In this document: one piece after another, positions 63,746-64,000 of the stretch
How the letters are laid out: each line of letters begins with the position of its first letter
How positions within the stretch are numbered: the stretch's first letter is position 1
DNA from: Clostridioides sp. ES-S-0054-01
GTDB taxonomy: Bacteria > Bacillota > Clostridia > Peptostreptococcales > Peptostreptococcaceae
DNA length: 64,000 nt
NCBI GenBank assembly: GCA_021561035.1
Contig: CP067346.1
Span: 2,635,001-2,699,000 of the forward strand
Direction of reading: 5' to 3'
Position numbers and translations under genes: made by a program
Notes under the pieces: generated by a model
What the model saw: only the letters and a program-made list of their open reading frames with translations
Databases searched by the model: none
What the model was told of the DNA's origin: nothing

Positions 63746-64000
63746 TTATTTTTTATTGTAATTTCTTTCTCCAAAGATTGATGTTCCAACTCTGACAATG
63801 GTAGCCCCTTCCTCTATAGCAATTTCATAATCGTGACTCATTCCCATTGATAAAACATCCATTCCTACATTAGGTATGTTTAGTTCTTTTATTTGTTTTG
63901 ATAAATCTTTAAGACCTTTAAATACACCTCTTATTTTATTTTCATCTTCTACAAAAGGTGCCATTGTCATTAGACCTTTTATTTTTATATTTTTATATTT
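63746..64000 (-). CDS. PLP homeostasis protein YggS/PLPBP, C-terminal part
   Basis: The last 84 residues of a YggS/YlmE-type PLP-binding protein, open at the window edge. Recognisable parts are [49 protein letters not shown], the phosphate-binding C-terminus of the family. It is the known neighbour of sepF in the division cluster. The remaining N-terminal two-thirds lie beyond 64000. Confidence 0.93.
   Translation of the reverse strand, partial: KYKNIKIKGLMTMAPFVEDENKIRGVFKGLKDLSKQIKELNIPNVGMDVLSMGMSHDYEIAIEEGATIVRVGTSIFGERNYNKK

Overview
The window is chromosomal DNA of a low-GC Firmicute and reads as Clostridioides difficile or a very close Peptostreptococcaceae relative. The grounds are strong A+T bias, AGGAGG-type ribosome sites, Clostridium-style housekeeping gene order, a Ser/Thr kinase with two PASTA domains and a Ser-Gly-Asn-rich tail, and an IStron (group I intron fused to an IS605-type element). 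The species call rests on recognition, not on a search. No rRNA, tRNA, CRISPR array, prophage or complete insertion sequence was seen.

Layout. (1) 1-4.5 kb: end of recG, fakA-like fatty acid kinase and an Asp23-family gene on the minus strand, then rpmB on plus. (2) 4.6-6.2 kb: decayed accessory patch with a tiny membrane protein, a short Rpn-type nuclease and a broken MerR/TipAS regulator. (3) 6.3-15.2 kb: carbohydrate island. A LicR/ManR-type PTS regulator, split by a 0.88 kb IStron, faces an operon for fructose-family PTS EIIA, EIIB and EIIC, a GH38 alpha-mannosidase and a ROK kinase. Paired operator-like repeats lie between them. (4) 15.3-20.1 kb: two-component system, nitroreductase and HAD phosphatase. 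(5) 20.2-38.2 kb: one long minus-strand housekeeping run: thiN, rpe, rsgA, SDR reductase, prkC, PP2C phosphatase, rlmN, rsmB, YugP-type peptidase, DUF116, fmt, def, priA, coaBC, rpoZ, gmk, yicC, dapF. (6) 38.4-49.1 kb: threonine aldolase, rqcH (plus), an ABC-F gene behind an attenuator, uraA, pyrR, RluD-type synthase, lspA, a polysaccharide deacetylase and a DksA/TraR-type protein. (7) 49.3-57.7 kb: candidate ncRNA, mtnN-trpS behind a tryptophan T-box, an amino acid permease, an M24 peptidase, a DegV/TetR divergent pair with a perfect palindromic operator, and a YitT protein. (8) 57.9-64 kb: ileS behind an isoleucine T-box, then divIVA, ylmH, ylmG, sepF and the end of yggS, the usual distal cell-division cluster.

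How it works together. Most of the window serves translation (aminoacyl-tRNA synthetases, formylation/deformylation, rRNA modification, ribosome assembly and rescue), phospho-signalling (PrkC and its phosphatase) and division. The accessory genes show the most distinctive regulation: a self-splicing-type intron inside a sugar regulator, a ribosome-sensing leader for the ABC-F protein, two T-boxes, a probable pyrR attenuator and a TetR roadblock site on degV.

The most rewarding items to follow up are the shrunken IStron whose exact removal would restore the PTS regulator, the ABC-F leader with a three-codon ORF and a terminator that also covers the ribosome site, and the unassigned structured ncRNA at about 49.34-49.55 kb.
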